This document shows positions 41,770 to 51,134 of a DNA stretch of 64,000 nucleotides, one piece after another. The position numbers and the translations under genes were made by a program. The stretch lies in contig NZ_CP020104.1 in the NCBI RefSeq assembly GCF_002056795.1, positions 6,085,501 to 6,149,500 on the forward strand, read 5' to 3'. The stretch's first letter is position 1, and the number at the start of each line of letters is the position of its first letter. Source of the stretch: Spirosoma aerolatum (GTDB lineage: Bacteria; Bacteroidota; Bacteroidia; Cytophagales; Spirosomataceae). Below the pieces are notes generated by a model. That model did no database searches. It saw nothing but the letters and a program-made list of their open reading frames with translations, and was not told where the DNA came from.

Positions 41770-42684
41770 ATGGATAACACCAAAGCACCGAATAAGAAGA
41801 TGATAGGATTGGGCCGTGGCTTAGGTGCCTTGCTGCACGATACCGAAGCGGTCAACCGACAGTCGAAACCGTCTCCGTACGAATCCATCAGTACGATGAC
41901 TGAAATCAGTCTGTCGCTGATTGAAACGAACCCCTTTCAACCTCGTACCCGATTCGATGAAGAAGCTCTCCAGGAACTTGCCGATTCGATTCGGACACAA
42001 GGTATCATACAACCGATTACTGTTCGGCAACTAGGCAAAGAGCGCTATCAGCTCATTGCTGGTGAACGCCGTTTGCAGGCCTCCAAAATAGCCGGTCTTA
42101 CGCATATACCTGCGTATATCCGCACAGCCAATGACCAGCAAATGCTGGAGATGGCGCTAATCGAAAACATTCAGCGTGAAAACCTCAACGCCATCGAAAT
42201 TGCCCTTAGCTATCAGCGACTCATTACCGAATGCAGTCTGAAGCAGGAAGAGCTAGGCGAACGGGTAGGCAAAAACCGGACAACCGTCAATAACTACATC
42301 CGTCTGCTGAAGCTTCCGCCCGTGATACAGGCGTCTCTTCGCGACAATAGAATTTCGATGGGCCACGCACGGGCCATTATCAACATCGAAAATCCTGAAA
42401 CACAAATTCGACTTTTTACGAAAGCCGTTGACGAAGAATGGTCGGTGCGAAAAGTGGAAGAAGCCGTTCGGAATTTATCCGATGGAATCGAAGAAACCAC
42501 TAAAAATCGGCGGATAACGCTACCCAAGCAGGAAATCCGCAGCCTTCAGTTCAAGCTATCCTCCCTGTTCGGTACCCGCGTATCGATCAAAGCCGACGAG
42601 AAGCATAAGGGCGAAATCAAAATTCCGTTCACCTCGCAGGAGGAGTTGGCCAAAATCCTGGAAGTACTGAATTCTCAGAGTTGA
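41770..42684 (+). CDS. parB: ParB/Spo0J chromosome-partitioning protein
   Basis: ParB is a CTP-dependent clamp that spreads from parS sites and is moved by ParA. The 304-residue protein contains GLGRGLGALL at the N-terminus (residues 13-22), NPFQPRTRFDEEALQELADS, the GERRLQASKIAG arginine-rich CTP motif, ENIQRENLNAIEIALSYQRL and the central HTH (LKQEELGERVGKNRTTVNNY). The C-terminal dimerisation part is short but present. Separated from parA by an AT-rich repeat. Confidence 0.95.
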   Translation: MDNTKAPNKKMIGLGRGLGALLHDTEAVNRQSKPSPYESISTMTEISLSLIETNPFQPRTRFDEEALQELADSIRTQGIIQPITVRQLGKERYQLIAGERRLQASKIAGLTHIPAYIRTANDQQMLEMALIENIQRENLNAIEIALSYQRLITECSLKQEELGERVGKNRTTVNNYIRLLKLPPVIQASLRDNRISMGHARAIINIENPETQIRLFTKAVDEEWSVRKVEEAVRNLSDGIEETTKNRRITLPKQEIRSLQFKLSSLFGTRVSIKADEKHKGEIKIPFTSQEELAKILEVLNSQS

Positions 42685-42765
42685 ACACATCGATTAGTCG
42701 TGTTAAATTACCTTAAACGGGTAGACCAACGAATCCAGGCCAATGGGTTCGGACGTTGTCTATGT

Positions 42766-43596
42766 ATGAATTCATTATCAACTTCATGCATTGCTGCACT
42801 GTTAGTCGTTTTAACAGCTGGCGCGCTCTTTGCCCAAAGCCCAGCTATTAAACCCGCTCCCACACCGGCCCCAACGGATTCGACCCGACAGCTCCGCTCA
42901 GCCTCCGACTCCATACCAACGACCATACGCCGAAATGGTATTCGTGTGGGCACCTCCATCCTGACTCCCGAAAACGATTCAACGTCACTGGATCGCCCCG
43001 ATACTGTTCGGCTAACGGCAAAGCAGGAGCGTGAGATCCACAAAATTGTGCCCCGTAAAGCAACCATGCGGGCACTTGTTCCCATTCTGGCACTGGGACA
43101 AGCCTACAATCGGCAATACTATAAAATGCCCTTTGTATACGCGGGTTACGCCGTTATGGGGTATCTGTTCGTCAAATACCGTGGCCTGGCTCAGGAAGCG
43201 GCAACCGGCTATCGTCGACTCCTGTTCGGCGATGTGGTAGCTGGTGCCTATAACATTGGGCTTGACACTGGCATTTATCCCTCCAATCTGACTGGCGATC
43301 CTACCCTTGTAAGTGCTGAATACGTCAAACCAGAGTATGTCATTATTGGTCCGTATCAATACCGTACGGCAACAAATGCCAAAAATGCCTACGATACGTA
43401 TCGGCGCTACAGAGACCTAAATGTTTTATTATCGGTGGCACTTTATGCGGTTTCAATTGTTGAAGCCAATGTAGCGGCCCACTTAAAAACCTTTGATTTA
43501 TCCGACGACATTTCCATGAACGTCGAACCCAGTGTGCTACCTACCCCCGGTATTGGCTTAGTCCCCGGTGTTCGGGTAGCGTTTACGTTTAAATGA
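42766..43596 (+). CDS. DUF5683 domain protein
   Basis: Start is set at MNSLSTSCIAALLVVL (42766) because it gives a proper signal peptide ending in LFAQS; the frame is open to 42700. The DUF5683 signature VPRKATMRALVPILALGQAY-like region lies at about residue 100, with YKMPFVYAGYAVMGYLFVKY and a later AVSIVEANVAAHL helix. The protein probably lies in the envelope. It sits between parB and dapB, its usual place in this phylum; no function is known. Confidence 0.85.
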   Translation: MNSLSTSCIAALLVVLTAGALFAQSPAIKPAPTPAPTDSTRQLRSASDSIPTTIRRNGIRVGTSILTPENDSTSLDRPDTVRLTAKQEREIHKIVPRKATMRALVPILALGQAYNRQYYKMPFVYAGYAVMGYLFVKYRGLAQEAATGYRRLLFGDVVAGAYNIGLDTGIYPSNLTGDPTLVSAEYVKPEYVIIGPYQYRTATNAKNAYDTYRRYRDLNVLLSVALYAVSIVEANVAAHLKTFDLSDDISMNVEPSVLPTPGIGLVPGVRVAFTFK

Positions 43597-43597
43597 T

Positions 43598-44353
43598 ATG
43601 AATATACTTCTGCTTGGCTATGGCAAAATGGGTAAGACCATCGAGCAAATTGCGCTCGAACGGGGTCACCAGATTGCGGGCCGTATCGATGCTGATAACC
43701 ACGCTGACCTGGCGAATCTCGAACCCGACGATGTTGATGTTGTCATTGAATTCAGTTCGCCCGAATCGGCAGTCGAGAACCTATCGTATTGCTTAAAACG
43801 CGGCTGGCCAGTCGTTTGCGGAACAACCGGCTGGCTGAGCCATCGCACCGAAATCGAAGCCCTGTGCCGTGAAAATAAAGGCGCTTTTTTCTACGCATCA
43901 AACTATAGTATTGGTGTCAACCTGTTCTTCCGACTGAACAAAATACTGGCTCAGTTTATGCGGAATTACCCATCGTACCATGTGTCGATGACTGAAATTC
44001 ACCATACCGAAAAGAAAGATGCGCCTAGCGGAACCGCCATTACCCTGGCCGAAGGAGTACTGGAACAATTACCCCACAAACACCGCTGGGTAGTCAACGA
44101 ACCCGATAAAGAGCCCGCTATTGTGGGTGAAGACGATATTGAAATCAAGTCGCTTCGTGAAGGTACGGTTCCTGGAACGCACATTGTTCGGTACGAATCA
44201 GACGTTGACCGGATCGATATTACGCATGTAGCCCACAGCCGGCAAGGATTCGCACTGGGCGCCGTTGTAGCGGCTGAGTGGCTGGTTGGACGTGAGGGCA
44301 TATTTGGGATGGACGATCTGTTAGGAATGCTAACGGAGCCATCTGCGCGGTGA
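43598..44353 (+). CDS. dapB: 4-hydroxy-tetrahydrodipicolinate reductase
   Basis: DapB makes tetrahydrodipicolinate with NAD(P)H in the lysine/diaminopimelate pathway, supplying peptidoglycan. The 251-residue protein has the nucleotide motif GYGKMGK (7-13), CGTTGW (74-79), catalytic HH (135-136) with Lys140, and DAPSGTA (141-147). Its start lies 1 nt after the DUF5683 stop codon, which suggests coupling. Confidence 0.95.
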   Translation: MNILLLGYGKMGKTIEQIALERGHQIAGRIDADNHADLANLEPDDVDVVIEFSSPESAVENLSYCLKRGWPVVCGTTGWLSHRTEIEALCRENKGAFFYASNYSIGVNLFFRLNKILAQFMRNYPSYHVSMTEIHHTEKKDAPSGTAITLAEGVLEQLPHKHRWVVNEPDKEPAIVGEDDIEIKSLREGTVPGTHIVRYESDVDRIDITHVAHSRQGFALGAVVAAEWLVGREGIFGMDDLLGMLTEPSAR

Positions 44354-44471
44354 CAAATGATGAATGGTGAAAGAAAACCGTTTCATCTTCGTAATTTCGT
44401 CATTCGTTCTGTGAGTAGCCGATTGTTTTCTAACTCAACATCGATAATTTATAATTCATAATTCATCCTTA

Positions 44472-45647
44472 TTGAACGTGTCTGAAGTTAAAACCAAGGC
44501 CGAAGCACCGGCTAAAACCAAGAAATCGCCCATTCGGGAATGGTTCGATTCCGTCTTATTTGCGGTTGTAGCGGCTACGCTGATCCGATGGCTGTTTATG
44601 GAAGCGTTTACCATTCCAACACCTTCGATGGAAAACAGCCTGATGGTAGGCGACTTCCTGTTCGTCAGCAAATTACACTATGGTACGCGTACCCCACGGA
44701 CGCCTTTACAAGTGCCGCTGACGCACCAGAAAATCTGGGGTACCGATATTCCCTCTTATAGTACGCTTATTCAGCTTCCCTCCTATCGGTTGCCGGGTTT
44801 TACGCATGTCAAGAACGGCGATGTAGTGGTGTTTAACGTGCCACCTAAATACCTCAACGACAATATCGATTATCCAGTCGATCTGAAAACCAATTACATC
44901 AAACGGTGCATCGGTATTCCGGGCGATGTGGTTGAAGTACGGATGCGTGAGGTATTTGTCAATGGCAAACCATTTCCAAAACCACCCCGTTCGGAACAGA
45001 AATACTTTGTCAAAACGACCGAGGTACTCGATGCTACGTTCTTCCGGAAGTACGACATCGTAAATGATTACCGCGACCCGAACCAGCCAACGGAAAACTG
45101 GAAACCACTCGAACAGTACGACGATTCGACCAAAACGTCGAAGCTGGTGGGTTACAGCATTAACACGACAGAGGAAGTAATTGCCAAATTCAAAGCGTTC
45201 GACTGGGTAAAAGGCATTGAACCCATGACCGAAAAGCCTGGCGAAGCGGCTCCGATGATTTATGGAGCACCCACCTTCAAATGGAATCACGACAATTTTG
45301 GCCCGCTCACCATCCCGAAAAAAGGGGTTACGATCCAGATCAATCCGCAGACCATTGCGCTGTATGGTCCGGTTATTCAACTCTATGACGGTAACGAAAA
45401 AGTTGAACTCGATTCGGCAAGTATCAAAATTGCGGGGCAACCTATCAAGTCGTATACGTTTAAGCAGGATTACTATTTCATGATGGGCGATAACCGCGAT
45501 AACTCCCTCGACTCACGGTTCTGGGGCTTCGTTCCCGAAGATCACATCGTTGGAAAAGCCGTCTTCGTGTGGATGTCGCTCGATCCGAACCCGGCTAATA
45601 TCTGGAATAAGATCCGCTGGAACCGACTATTCCGAACGATTGATTAA
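44472..45647 (+). CDS. lepB: Signal peptidase I
   Basis: LepB removes signal peptides at the outer face of the inner membrane. The 391-residue protein is of the large Bacteroidota type. One N-terminal membrane helix (about 26-45) precedes the catalytic Ser52 in [14 protein letters not shown]; the general base is Lys144 in [32 protein letters not shown] near the end is box E. A roughly 150-residue insertion separates the last two boxes. The start is TTG at 44472 or GTG at 44478; no ATG is suitable. Confidence 0.93.
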   Translation: MNVSEVKTKAEAPAKTKKSPIREWFDSVLFAVVAATLIRWLFMEAFTIPTPSMENSLMVGDFLFVSKLHYGTRTPRTPLQVPLTHQKIWGTDIPSYSTLIQLPSYRLPGFTHVKNGDVVVFNVPPKYLNDNIDYPVDLKTNYIKRCIGIPGDVVEVRMREVFVNGKPFPKPPRSEQKYFVKTTEVLDATFFRKYDIVNDYRDPNQPTENWKPLEQYDDSTKTSKLVGYSINTTEEVIAKFKAFDWVKGIEPMTEKPGEAAPMIYGAPTFKWNHDNFGPLTIPKKGVTIQINPQTIALYGPVIQLYDGNEKVELDSASIKIAGQPIKSYTFKQDYYFMMGDNRDNSLDSRFWGFVPEDHIVGKAVFVWMSLDPNPANIWNKIRWNRLFRTID

Positions 45648-45673
45648 CGAACGAGCCAACTAACTAAACGGTC

Positions 45674-45713
45674 AACCCCTGATTCTGTGCATAGAGCCAC
45701 AAAATCAGGGGTT
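45674..45713 (+). terminator. Intrinsic terminator after lepB
   Basis: AACCCCTGATTCTGTG (45674-45689) and CACAAAATCAGGGGTT (45698-45713) form a 16-bp stem with one mismatch, followed by TATCAT. Confidence 0.75.
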
Positions 45714-45784
45714 TATCATACATGCAATCTGGTGACTCTTTTGTCCGTTCTAAGTCCGAATCAAAAACGTTTTATCTCCGAAGC

Positions 45785-46774
45785 ATGCAACAGTTATTAC
45801 CCCAACGTCGTCCCAGCCATTCGATAACGCTTTTGGTTTTACTGGCTTTATTGCTTGTTCAGGGAAACAATCAGTTGGCCGTAGCTAAAGGCAAGGAAAA
45901 ATCATCTGCACTTCGGACGCGCTCGGCTAAAAAACGGCTGTCGGCAACGACCACCAAACGAGCCCGTTCAGCCAAAATCCGGTCAGTCAGTCATAAATCG
46001 ACTAAAAAGGCATCGGTAACAGCTAAAGTAGCAGCCAATTCGACTTCGATAGCCCTGTTGGGGCCTAAATATGCCCATGTGATGGTTAAAGATCAAACGT
46101 TGGGAGGGGCTGTTTACTATCTCGCATCAGGACACGGTGGACCTGATCCCGGCGCCATTGGTCGTTACGGAAAGTATGCGTTGGCCGAAGATGAATATGC
46201 CTATGATGTAACGATCCGACTGGCCCGCAATCTGATAGAGCATGGCGCAACCGTCTACATGATGGTTCGTGACCTTAATGATGGCATACGCGATGGAAGC
46301 GTCCTGAAACTGGATCATGATGAGGTTGCCTATCCCAATCAGGCCATTCCCTTAAACCAAACACTACGGCTCCGTCAATGTACAGATGCCGTCAATCGAC
46401 TTCACCGGAAGCATAAAGAACGATATCAACGCTTCGTAACCATCCATGTCGACAGCCGGAGCGAAGGCCAGAACATCGATGTGTTTTTTTACCACCACGA
46501 AAATAGCAAAGTAGGGAAGCAACTGGCCAAACACATCCATAAAAGCTTCAAGTCGGGTTATAAGCGGAGCCAGCCGGGCCGGAGCTACCTCGGCACCGTA
46601 TCGGACCGAAGCAGTCTGTACGTTGTTCGGAACAGCCACCCACCCACTGTTTTTATTGAACTGGGCAACATTCGCAACGATAAAGATCAACGACGGTTCC
46701 TGCTGGCCGATAACCGACAGGCACTAGCCAACTGGATCTGCACCGGCTTGCAAACGGATTACACGACGAGATAA
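45785..46774 (+). CDS. N-acetylmuramoyl-L-alanine amidase (Amidase_3)
   Basis: This enzyme cuts the amide bond between MurNAc and the stem peptide, and homologues act in cell separation. Start is set at MQQLLPQRRPSHSITLL (45785) for its signal sequence; the frame is open from 45722. A basic linker (about residues 30-80) precedes the catalytic domain with SGHGGPDPGAIG, Glu in LAEDEYAYD, His in VTIHVDSRSEGQ and Glu in FIELGNIRN, the zinc and catalytic residues of the family. Confidence 0.9.
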   Translation: MQQLLPQRRPSHSITLLVLLALLLVQGNNQLAVAKGKEKSSALRTRSAKKRLSATTTKRARSAKIRSVSHKSTKKASVTAKVAANSTSIALLGPKYAHVMVKDQTLGGAVYYLASGHGGPDPGAIGRYGKYALAEDEYAYDVTIRLARNLIEHGATVYMMVRDLNDGIRDGSVLKLDHDEVAYPNQAIPLNQTLRLRQCTDAVNRLHRKHKERYQRFVTIHVDSRSEGQNIDVFFYHHENSKVGKQLAKHIHKSFKSGYKRSQPGRSYLGTVSDRSSLYVVRNSHPPTVFIELGNIRNDKDQRRFLLADNRQALANWICTGLQTDYTTR

Positions 46775-46775
46775 T

Positions 46776-47441
46776 CTACCATTCTATTGGCGGTAAGCCT
46801 TTGCTTTCCAGATAGGCATTTGCCTGACTAAAATGTTTGTTGCCGAACCAGCCCCCGTAATTGGCCGCCATGGGCGATGGATGCTTGGCTTTCAAGACCA
46901 AGTGCTTTTTACTGTCGATTACGGCCCCTTTCTTCTGTGCGTAAGCCCCCCAGAGCATAAATACAATGTGCTGTTTTTCGGTCGACAGTAGTTTAATGAC
47001 GGCATCGGTAAAGGTTTCCCATCCTTTGCCCTGATGCGATCCGGCCTGACCAGCCCGAACCGTCAGGGTAGCGTTCAGCAGCATAACGCCCTGCCGGGCC
47101 CACCGTTCGAGATTACCCGACTTCGGAATGGGTTTACCCAGATCGTCCTGAATTTCCTTGAAGATGTTGATCAGCGAAGGCGGTTTGGGAATACCATCCG
47201 CTACTGAAAACGCGAGCCCGTTTGCCTGACCTTCACCGTGGTAAGGGTCCTGCCCCAGAATCACTACCCGTGCATCGTCGAAACTACATTTATCAAACGC
47301 GTTGAAAATCAATCGGCCGGGTGGATAAACACGTTGCGTACTATATTCATGCCGTAGAAACTCAGCTAATTCAACAAAATACGGTTTATCAAATTCGGGT
47401 TGCAGCCGAGCTTTCCACGATTCGGCAATGGATACATTCAT
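46776..47441 (-). CDS. ung: Uracil-DNA glycosylase (family 1)
   Basis: Ung removes uracil from DNA in base-excision repair. The 221-residue product has GQDPYHG (63-69, catalytic Asp65), LLNATLTVRAGQAGSHQGKG and the terminal KHPSPMAA loop. Full length. Its end touches that of the amidase gene (1 nt between), a convergent arrangement. Confidence 0.95.
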   Translation of the reverse strand: MNVSIAESWKARLQPEFDKPYFVELAEFLRHEYSTQRVYPPGRLIFNAFDKCSFDDARVVILGQDPYHGEGQANGLAFSVADGIPKPPSLINIFKEIQDDLGKPIPKSGNLERWARQGVMLLNATLTVRAGQAGSHQGKGWETFTDAVIKLLSTEKQHIVFMLWGAYAQKKGAVIDSKKHLVLKAKHPSPMAANYGGWFGNKHFSQANAYLESKGLPPIEW

Positions 47442-47585
47442 GAATAAGGAACTGATAAGGGTTATTTGAGATTATAGACCTAAACCAGGCGCAAGGTGTT
47501 CTTTGAAATTTTTTCGCGAACGCTCTTGCGTAACAAAACTAATCAACTTAATTTTCGTTCTTAGGTTGCAAACGATACTAAATTT

Positions 47586-47972
47586 ATGGTTTCGTCAGTC
47601 ACAGAAGGCGTAAAAGTTAGCGTGAAAACAGAGTATCAGGCCGACTACTCCAGTCCGCTTCAGGCTCATTATGTTTTCACCTACCGAATCACGATTGAAA
47701 ATGCCAGCGACTATACCATCCAGTTACTCCGGCGACATTGGTTGATTTTCGATTCAAACGGGACGATCCGGGAGGTCGAAGGCGAAGGGGTTGTCGGGCT
47801 ACAACCCGTACTGGAACCGGGCGAAGTGCACGAATATGTATCGGGCTGCAATCTCCGGTCGAGCATCGGCAAGATGTCGGGTACCTACCTGATCGAACGA
47901 ATTATCGATGGCAAACAATTTCGCGTAAACATTCCCGAGTTTACGATGGTCGTGCCCTACAAACTTAATTAA
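47586..47972 (+). CDS. apaG: ApaG family protein
   Basis: The 128-residue protein has the ApaG/DUF525 beta sandwich: FTYRITIENASDYTIQLLRR, HWLIFDSNGTIREVEGEGVV and GLQPVLEPGEVHEYVSGCNL. ApaG has been linked to Co/Mg efflux and diadenosine tetraphosphate metabolism, but its exact role is not settled. Full length. Confidence 0.92.
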   Translation: MVSSVTEGVKVSVKTEYQADYSSPLQAHYVFTYRITIENASDYTIQLLRRHWLIFDSNGTIREVEGEGVVGLQPVLEPGEVHEYVSGCNLRSSIGKMSGTYLIERIIDGKQFRVNIPEFTMVVPYKLN

Positions 47973-47988
47973 TTTTGAAAAATGCATA

Positions 47989-48061
47989 ATGGATAATGAA
48001 TAATGAATGAGAGGTTGATCAACGGCCTCATTATTCATTGTACATCTTACATTATCCATTC
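47989..48061. repeat. AT-rich inverted repeat between apaG and the methyltransferase gene
   Basis: AATGGATAATG (47989-47999) pairs with CATTATCCATT (48051-48061), and AATGAATAATGA (47996-48007) with TCATTATTCATT (48029-48040). It is of the same ATAATG type seen elsewhere in these genomes. Confidence 0.6.
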
Positions 48062-48064
48062 CTT

Positions 48065-48844
48065 ATGTTACTTCCTTACTTTCGTTACTTAAGTCGCGCC
48101 CGCGACGAACATTCGCTGCATTCTCCATTTCTCTTCTCGCTGTATACACAGGTCATTAGGTCCAGGAATGGCGCAAAAGCAGCATTTAAACCGATTCAGA
48201 CACTTCGAAAGGAGCTTCGGAAGAATCCTCAACTGATTACCATTACAGACTTTGGTGCAGGCTCAAAAGTAAACACCGCTCGGCAACGTACGGTTGGTGA
48301 TATTGCCCGAAACTCCCAAAAACCGGCTCGTTTTGGCCGATTGCTGTATCGGCTTATCCATCGGTTCGAAGCCCGAACCATTATTGATCTCGGCACCTCG
48401 CTTGGTATTACAACGGCTTACCTGGCCGAAGCAACCCGGTCCTTTCAGGGAAACGTTCTGACGTTTGAAGGTTGCCCGGAAACAGCGGCTATTGCCCGTC
48501 AGAATTTCGAGCAACTTGGCCTCCAAAATGTATCGCTGGTTGTCGGTAATCTGGATGAAACGCTGGCTCCGCAGGTTGCAACCAGCCCACCCATCGATTT
48601 TGTATTCTTCGATGCGAACCACCGTTATGAACCTACTGTCCGTTATTTTGAAACCTGCCTGACCAATATTCATAACGACACGGTGTTTGTATTCGACGAT
48701 ATTCATTGGTCGGCTGAAATGGAACAGGCTTGGCGCTATATCAAAACGCATCCATCCGTCAGCGTAACGGTCGACTTGTTCTGGGTAGGTCTGGTTTTCT
48801 TCCGGAAGGAGCAGCCAAAGCAGGATTTCATTCTTCGGTATTGA
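48065..48844 (+). CDS. Class I SAM-dependent methyltransferase
   Basis: Start is set at MLLPYFRYLSRARDEH (48065), just after the repeat; the frame is open to 48038. The AdoMet-binding domain shows TIIDLGTSLGITTAYLAEAT (motif I), VLTFEGCPETAAIARQNFEQ (motif II) and IDFVFFDANH (motif IV), the O-methyltransferase or TylF-like layout. The KVNTARQRTVGDIARNS segment is characteristic of the Bacteroidota members. Substrate unknown. Confidence 0.87.
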   Translation: MLLPYFRYLSRARDEHSLHSPFLFSLYTQVIRSRNGAKAAFKPIQTLRKELRKNPQLITITDFGAGSKVNTARQRTVGDIARNSQKPARFGRLLYRLIHRFEARTIIDLGTSLGITTAYLAEATRSFQGNVLTFEGCPETAAIARQNFEQLGLQNVSLVVGNLDETLAPQVATSPPIDFVFFDANHRYEPTVRYFETCLTNIHNDTVFVFDDIHWSAEMEQAWRYIKTHPSVSVTVDLFWVGLVFFRKEQPKQDFILRY

Positions 48845-48913
48845 TGGGCGTTTAACAGAAAAGTGCAGAAATAACGTTATCTTTCGAAGGGCTTTTTTGG
48901 CCTGAAACGGACT

Positions 48914-50281
48914 ATGAACTTCCTGACTTATACCCGCTTAGGCCTTTGTATCGGTGTATCAGCTATATTGATCAACCTGGTGTCGTGTAGCAAAACGACA
49001 ACCGACTCCCCTACTCCCACCGAAACGGCCACCTTCGATCTGATTCAACAGAAAATCTTTACCCCATCCTGTGCACTGTCGGGTTGCCACGCTTCGGAGA
49101 AAGATGCTACGTTCATTCAACACGGCCTGGTACTGGCTGAAGGGGTTGCGTATGCGAATCTGGTAGGTGTTGATCCGAAAAATTCGAATGCTAAAGCTGA
49201 TGGCCTGAAACGGGTGAAAGCCTATGCGTCGCTGGAAAGTCTGCTCTACCATAAACTGAACATTGCGGCCAGCCACCACTCCGGGAAATCGTATGGCAAC
49301 CAGATGCCTTTGGGGGGGAACACATTGCCCGATGGCCAGATCGAATTTGTCCGGCGGTGGATTGAAGCAGGCGCACCCAAAACAGGCACTGTAGTCGACG
49401 CAACCTTACTAACCGACAACACAGTTACCATAACACCCTACGAATCGTTATCGGTACCCGCTACTGGAACTGGCTATCAGATGGCGGTACCATCGTTCGA
49501 CATTCAGCCAAATTTTGAACGGGAACTGTTTACCCGTCGGCTGGTGGGCAATACAACCGATATTTACGTAAACCGGTACGAAACCAAAATGAGGAGTGGT
49601 AGCCATCATTTTGTCGCTTACGATTTCTCGAACAAAAGTCTGCTTCCCAACCTGAACGATATTCGTGATCTCCGAAACGCTGATAACTCACTCAATGTTG
49701 TAACGGCCTTGAGCATGTCGAACCATGTTTATCTGGCTGGTTCTCAGGCGCAATACCAGAATTACGTTTTCCCGGAAGGTGCGGCTCTACTCATTCCGGC
49801 CAATGCGTCGCTCGACCTAAACTCGCACTTCGTCAATAAAACGACGTCGGTTATGAAGGGGGAAGCACAGATTAATTTCTACACGGTTGATAAATCGAAA
49901 GTGGTCAATGTGGTGCAGACATTAAATCTGAGCAATACAAATCTGAATATCCCGGCCGGAAAAACGGTTACATTGACCAAATCATTTACGTTCGACAAGC
50001 CCCGCAAAATTCTGACACTGACTTCGCACATGCACCAGTTGGGAACGAAGTTTGTGATAAAAATCAAAGGCGGTACCCGCGATGGCGAAGTAATATTCAC
50101 CTCAACCGACTGGGCCCATCCCGACATCGTTACATTTACAACACCGATTGCACTCAAGAAAGGCGAAGGACTAACTTCAGAGATAACCTATACGAATACC
50201 ACAGCCAAAGATGTTAGTTTCGGCCTGACGAGTGACGACGAAATGGGCATCATCTTCGGCTATTACTACGAAGACCAATAG
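48914..50281 (+). CDS. Lipoprotein with haem-like motif and copper monooxygenase-like domains
   Basis: The 455-residue protein has lipobox NLVSC (Cys25) and then CALSGCH (53-59), a variant cytochrome c-type motif with four residues between the Cys, in a QQKIFTPSC context seen in planctomycete-type cytochrome domains. Residues from about 190 look like the two halves of a type-II copper ascorbate-dependent monooxygenase: RSGSHHFVAYDF and TLTSHMHQLGTKF supply His ligands, and the end has GITYTNTT-like beta strands. Possibly a surface oxidoreductase; substrate unknown. Confidence 0.75.
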   Translation: MNFLTYTRLGLCIGVSAILINLVSCSKTTTDSPTPTETATFDLIQQKIFTPSCALSGCHASEKDATFIQHGLVLAEGVAYANLVGVDPKNSNAKADGLKRVKAYASLESLLYHKLNIAASHHSGKSYGNQMPLGGNTLPDGQIEFVRRWIEAGAPKTGTVVDATLLTDNTVTITPYESLSVPATGTGYQMAVPSFDIQPNFERELFTRRLVGNTTDIYVNRYETKMRSGSHHFVAYDFSNKSLLPNLNDIRDLRNADNSLNVVTALSMSNHVYLAGSQAQYQNYVFPEGAALLIPANASLDLNSHFVNKTTSVMKGEAQINFYTVDKSKVVNVVQTLNLSNTNLNIPAGKTVTLTKSFTFDKPRKILTLTSHMHQLGTKFVIKIKGGTRDGEVIFTSTDWAHPDIVTFTTPIALKKGEGLTSEITYTNTTAKDVSFGLTSDDEMGIIFGYYYEDQ

Positions 50282-50355
50282 GTTGCTTCGATAGGATATA
50301 CCGGATAAAACAAGGTTTGACAAATTAAATAAATCCTGTCGAAAACGTACTGCCT

Positions 50356-50997
50356 ATGTTCGGCATCGACAATTATCTGGCCTTCCTGCTAGCGGGCATT
50401 TTACTGAACATCACGCCCGGTTCAGATACGCTGTATATTCTGGGGCGAAGTCTGTCGCAGGGAAAGCAGGCGGGTATCTATTCGGCGCTAGGGATTTCGG
50501 CAGGCTGTTTTTTTCACAGTTGTCTGGCGGCTTTTGGGCTGTCGGCCATCATCGCAGAGTCACAATTGGCCTTCGATGTGATCAAATATACAGGTGCTGC
50601 CTACCTGGTCTACCTGGGCCTGAAAATGTTGCTTCATGAAAAAGCTACCCTGGCTATTCAGGCTACCGATAAAGCTCATAGCCCTGGTAAACTGTTTGTA
50701 TCGGGTGCTTTAACCAATATTCTGAACCCGAAAGCTGCGTTATTCTTTCTAGCTTTTCTACCGCAGTTTGTTCAAAAGGAATACAGCCATGAGCCGCTTC
50801 CTTTCCTGGTGCTGGGCTTAACCTTTACGCTCACGGGAACCCTCTGGTGCCTCCTGCTGGCCCTGTTTTCGGCAAGCCTAAGCCATCGTCTGAAACAGAA
50901 TCCGACGGTTCAGCAATGGTTTACCAAAGCCACTGGCAGCGTCTTTATTCTGCTGGGTCTTAAACTCACACTGGAACAGGCCAAATACGTTCATTAA
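50356..50997 (+). CDS. LysE/RhtB family amino-acid exporter
   Basis: The 213-residue protein has the LysE family start FLLAGILLNITPGSDTLYIL-like (residues 10-28), five to six membrane helices and GALTNILNPKAALFFLAFLP (about residues 115-135). The family exports amino acids such as homoserine, threonine or lysine; the substrate cannot be told from sequence. Confidence 0.9.
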   Translation: MFGIDNYLAFLLAGILLNITPGSDTLYILGRSLSQGKQAGIYSALGISAGCFFHSCLAAFGLSAIIAESQLAFDVIKYTGAAYLVYLGLKMLLHEKATLAIQATDKAHSPGKLFVSGALTNILNPKAALFFLAFLPQFVQKEYSHEPLPFLVLGLTFTLTGTLWCLLLALFSASLSHRLKQNPTVQQWFTKATGSVFILLGLKLTLEQAKYVH

Positions 50998-51003
50998 ACC
51001 GCG

Positions 51004-51050
51004 GTACGCGATGGACGCAAGGAGTTTTAGTCTTTGCGTCCATCGCGTAC
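51004..51050. repeat. Perfect palindromic repeat after the LysE-type gene
   Basis: GTACGCGATGGACGCAA (51004-51020) and its exact inverse (51034-51050) form a 17-bp stem. It may serve as a terminator or belong to the REP-type repeats of this genome; its GGACGCAA resembles the GAGACGCAA arms at 23.9 kb. Confidence 0.75.
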
Positions 51051-51074
51051 TGGAGGGTTATACCGTTTCTTAAC

Positions 51075-51111
51075 AAAACAGCCCAAAAGCAGTGAGCTCT
51101 CAGGCTGTTTT
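51075..51111. terminator. Candidate bidirectional terminator
   Basis: AAAACAGCC (51075-51083) and GGCTGTTTT (51103-51111) form a 9-bp stem with a 19-nt loop between the convergent LysE-type and xylA genes; the T-tract is short on either strand. Confidence 0.5.
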
Positions 51112-51134
51112 GAATACCCTATCTTAGAGAAAAA

